Made by a program: the position numbers and the translations under genes. Shown piece after piece: positions 29,878 through 30,512 of a stretch of 30,512 nucleotides of DNA. Positions within the stretch are counted from its first letter, which is position 1. Every line of letters begins with the position of its first letter. The DNA comes from a virus. The stretch lies in IMG/VR virus record IMGVR_UViG_3300030105_002630, positions 1 through 30,512 of that record. One strand, given 5' to 3'. The notes under the pieces are model-generated. The model saw only the letters and a program-made list of their open reading frames with translations. It was not told where the DNA came from and ran no database searches.

Positions 29878-30512
29878 GTTTACTCTTTTTATAATATTCT
29901 AGCCAATAATCAACCATTTCTTCCATCATTTCTTTAAATGTATATTTAGGTTTCCATCCTATCTCATTTCTAATTTTTGTAGAATCACCTCTTAAGTAAG
30001 GCAGCTCTTCAGGTCTTAAAAATTTAGGGTTTTGTACAACGTAATCTTTATAATTTAAATTTAAATAATCAAAAACTAATTCACACATTTCTCTAACTGA
30101 ATGTGTTTCCATGGTTGATACAATCCAATCGCCAGGCTTATCATGTTGCACCATTAAATGCATAGCCCTAACATAATCCCATGAATGTCCCCAGTCTCTA
30201 TATGAATCCATATTACCTAACTCTAATTTATCTTGTAACCCTAACTTTATTTTAGCAGCTGCTTTTACAACTTTATTTGTTACAAAATTACTACCTCTTC
30301 GGGGAGACTCATGATTAAAAAGTATACCATTAGTTGCATGTAATCCATATGCTCTTCTATAATTTCTAACAATATTATAACCAAACACTTTCGAACATCC
30401 ATATGGAGATACAGGATTCATAAGAGTTGTTTCTCTTTGAAAGTTATCTTCTTCAACAGAAAGACCAAACATCTCAGAACTACTTGCTTGATAAAATTTT
30501 GCAGTTGGGCAT
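29870..30512 (-). CDS. gmd: GDP-mannose 4,6-dehydratase, C-terminal part
   Basis: The last ~213 codons of a gene that starts beyond the right edge; reading continues without a stop to the window end (CPTAKFYQASSSEMFG). This matches the FYQASTSELFG region of Gmd. Further family segments are SPYGCSKVFGYNIVRNYR with the catalytic YxxxK, NGILFNHESPRRGSNFV, DWGHSWDYVRAMHLM and METHSVREMCE. The enzyme makes GDP-4-keto-6-deoxymannose, the precursor of fucose, rhamnose and related sugars. It points to a second sugar branch next to the nonulosonic one. The C-terminus ends WLEYYKKSKHG. Confidence 0.93.
   Translation of the reverse strand, partial: CPTAKFYQASSSEMFGLSVEEDNFQRETTLMNPVSPYGCSKVFGYNIVRNYRRAYGLHATNGILFNHESPRRGSNFVTNKVVKAAAKIKLGLQDKLELGNMDSYRDWGHSWDYVRAMHLMVQHDKPGDWIVSTMETHSVREMCELVFDYLNLNYKDYVVQNPKFLRPEELPYLRGDSTKIRNEIGWKPKYTFKEMMEEMVDYWLEYYKKSKHG

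Overview
The window looks like part of an AT-rich, tailed, probably T4-like (myovirus) phage genome whose host is most likely a marine member of the Bacteroidota. The phage evidence is an endolysin and holin-like pair, many small overlapping genes of marine-phage type, a MoxR/CobS-like ATPase, and a run of proteins with N-terminal (L/I)xE tags resembling the capsid-targeting peptides cut by T4-type prohead proteases. The host evidence is a phage-encoded surface protein with a type IX secretion (T9SS) C-terminal sorting domain, a system known only from Bacteroidota, plus secreted proteins and a lipoprotein that start MKK and have A-rich leaders without a Shine-Dalgarno (SD) sequence. No terminase, portal or capsid gene is present, so the phage assignment is strong inference, not proof.

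Every supported gene is on the minus strand, so transcription runs from high to low coordinates. (1) 30512-20842 is a translationally coupled glycan operon: GDP-mannose 4,6-dehydratase (cut by the window edge), a CMP-sugar synthetase (NeuA/PseF type), a mandelate-racemase-family dehydratase, a D-2-hydroxyacid dehydrogenase, a short NeuB/PseI-type synthase, several glycosyltransferases and a PseB-like dehydratase. It probably builds and transfers a nonulosonic-acid-like sugar. (2) 20722-19507 is the lysis pair: amidase endolysin and holin-like protein. (3) 19499-14615 encodes envelope proteins: the T9SS cargo with 12 Cys repeats, a coupled outer-membrane barrel, a membrane coiled-coil protein, a secreted thioredoxin-like protein without CxxC, and a polytopic membrane protein.

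(4) 14580-2710 is the most interesting block. Seven genes start with the pattern M-x-x-L-x-x-(I/L)-(I/L)-x-E or a close variant, and three more carry weaker versions. Their bodies are unrelated: Fe/Mn superoxide dismutase, GH24-like lysozyme with LysM, two HExxH metallopeptidases, a Pol-beta-type nucleotidyltransferase, two large proteins with pre-toxin-like hydrophobic hairpins, and basic Cys-rich modular proteins. I read this as a set of internal head proteins packaged in the capsid and possibly injected with the DNA. Between the tagged genes lie a ClpS adaptor, a UVR-motif protein, an HNH endonuclease and small phage proteins.

(5) 2708-1 holds a basic Cys protein, a small unknown protein, the MoxR-family ATPase, a 137-base gap that can fold as a three-way-junction RNA, a lipoprotein, and the start of another secreted protein. 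There is no gene-free stretch over 300 bases. I saw no CRISPR array, insertion sequence, rRNA or convincing tRNA.
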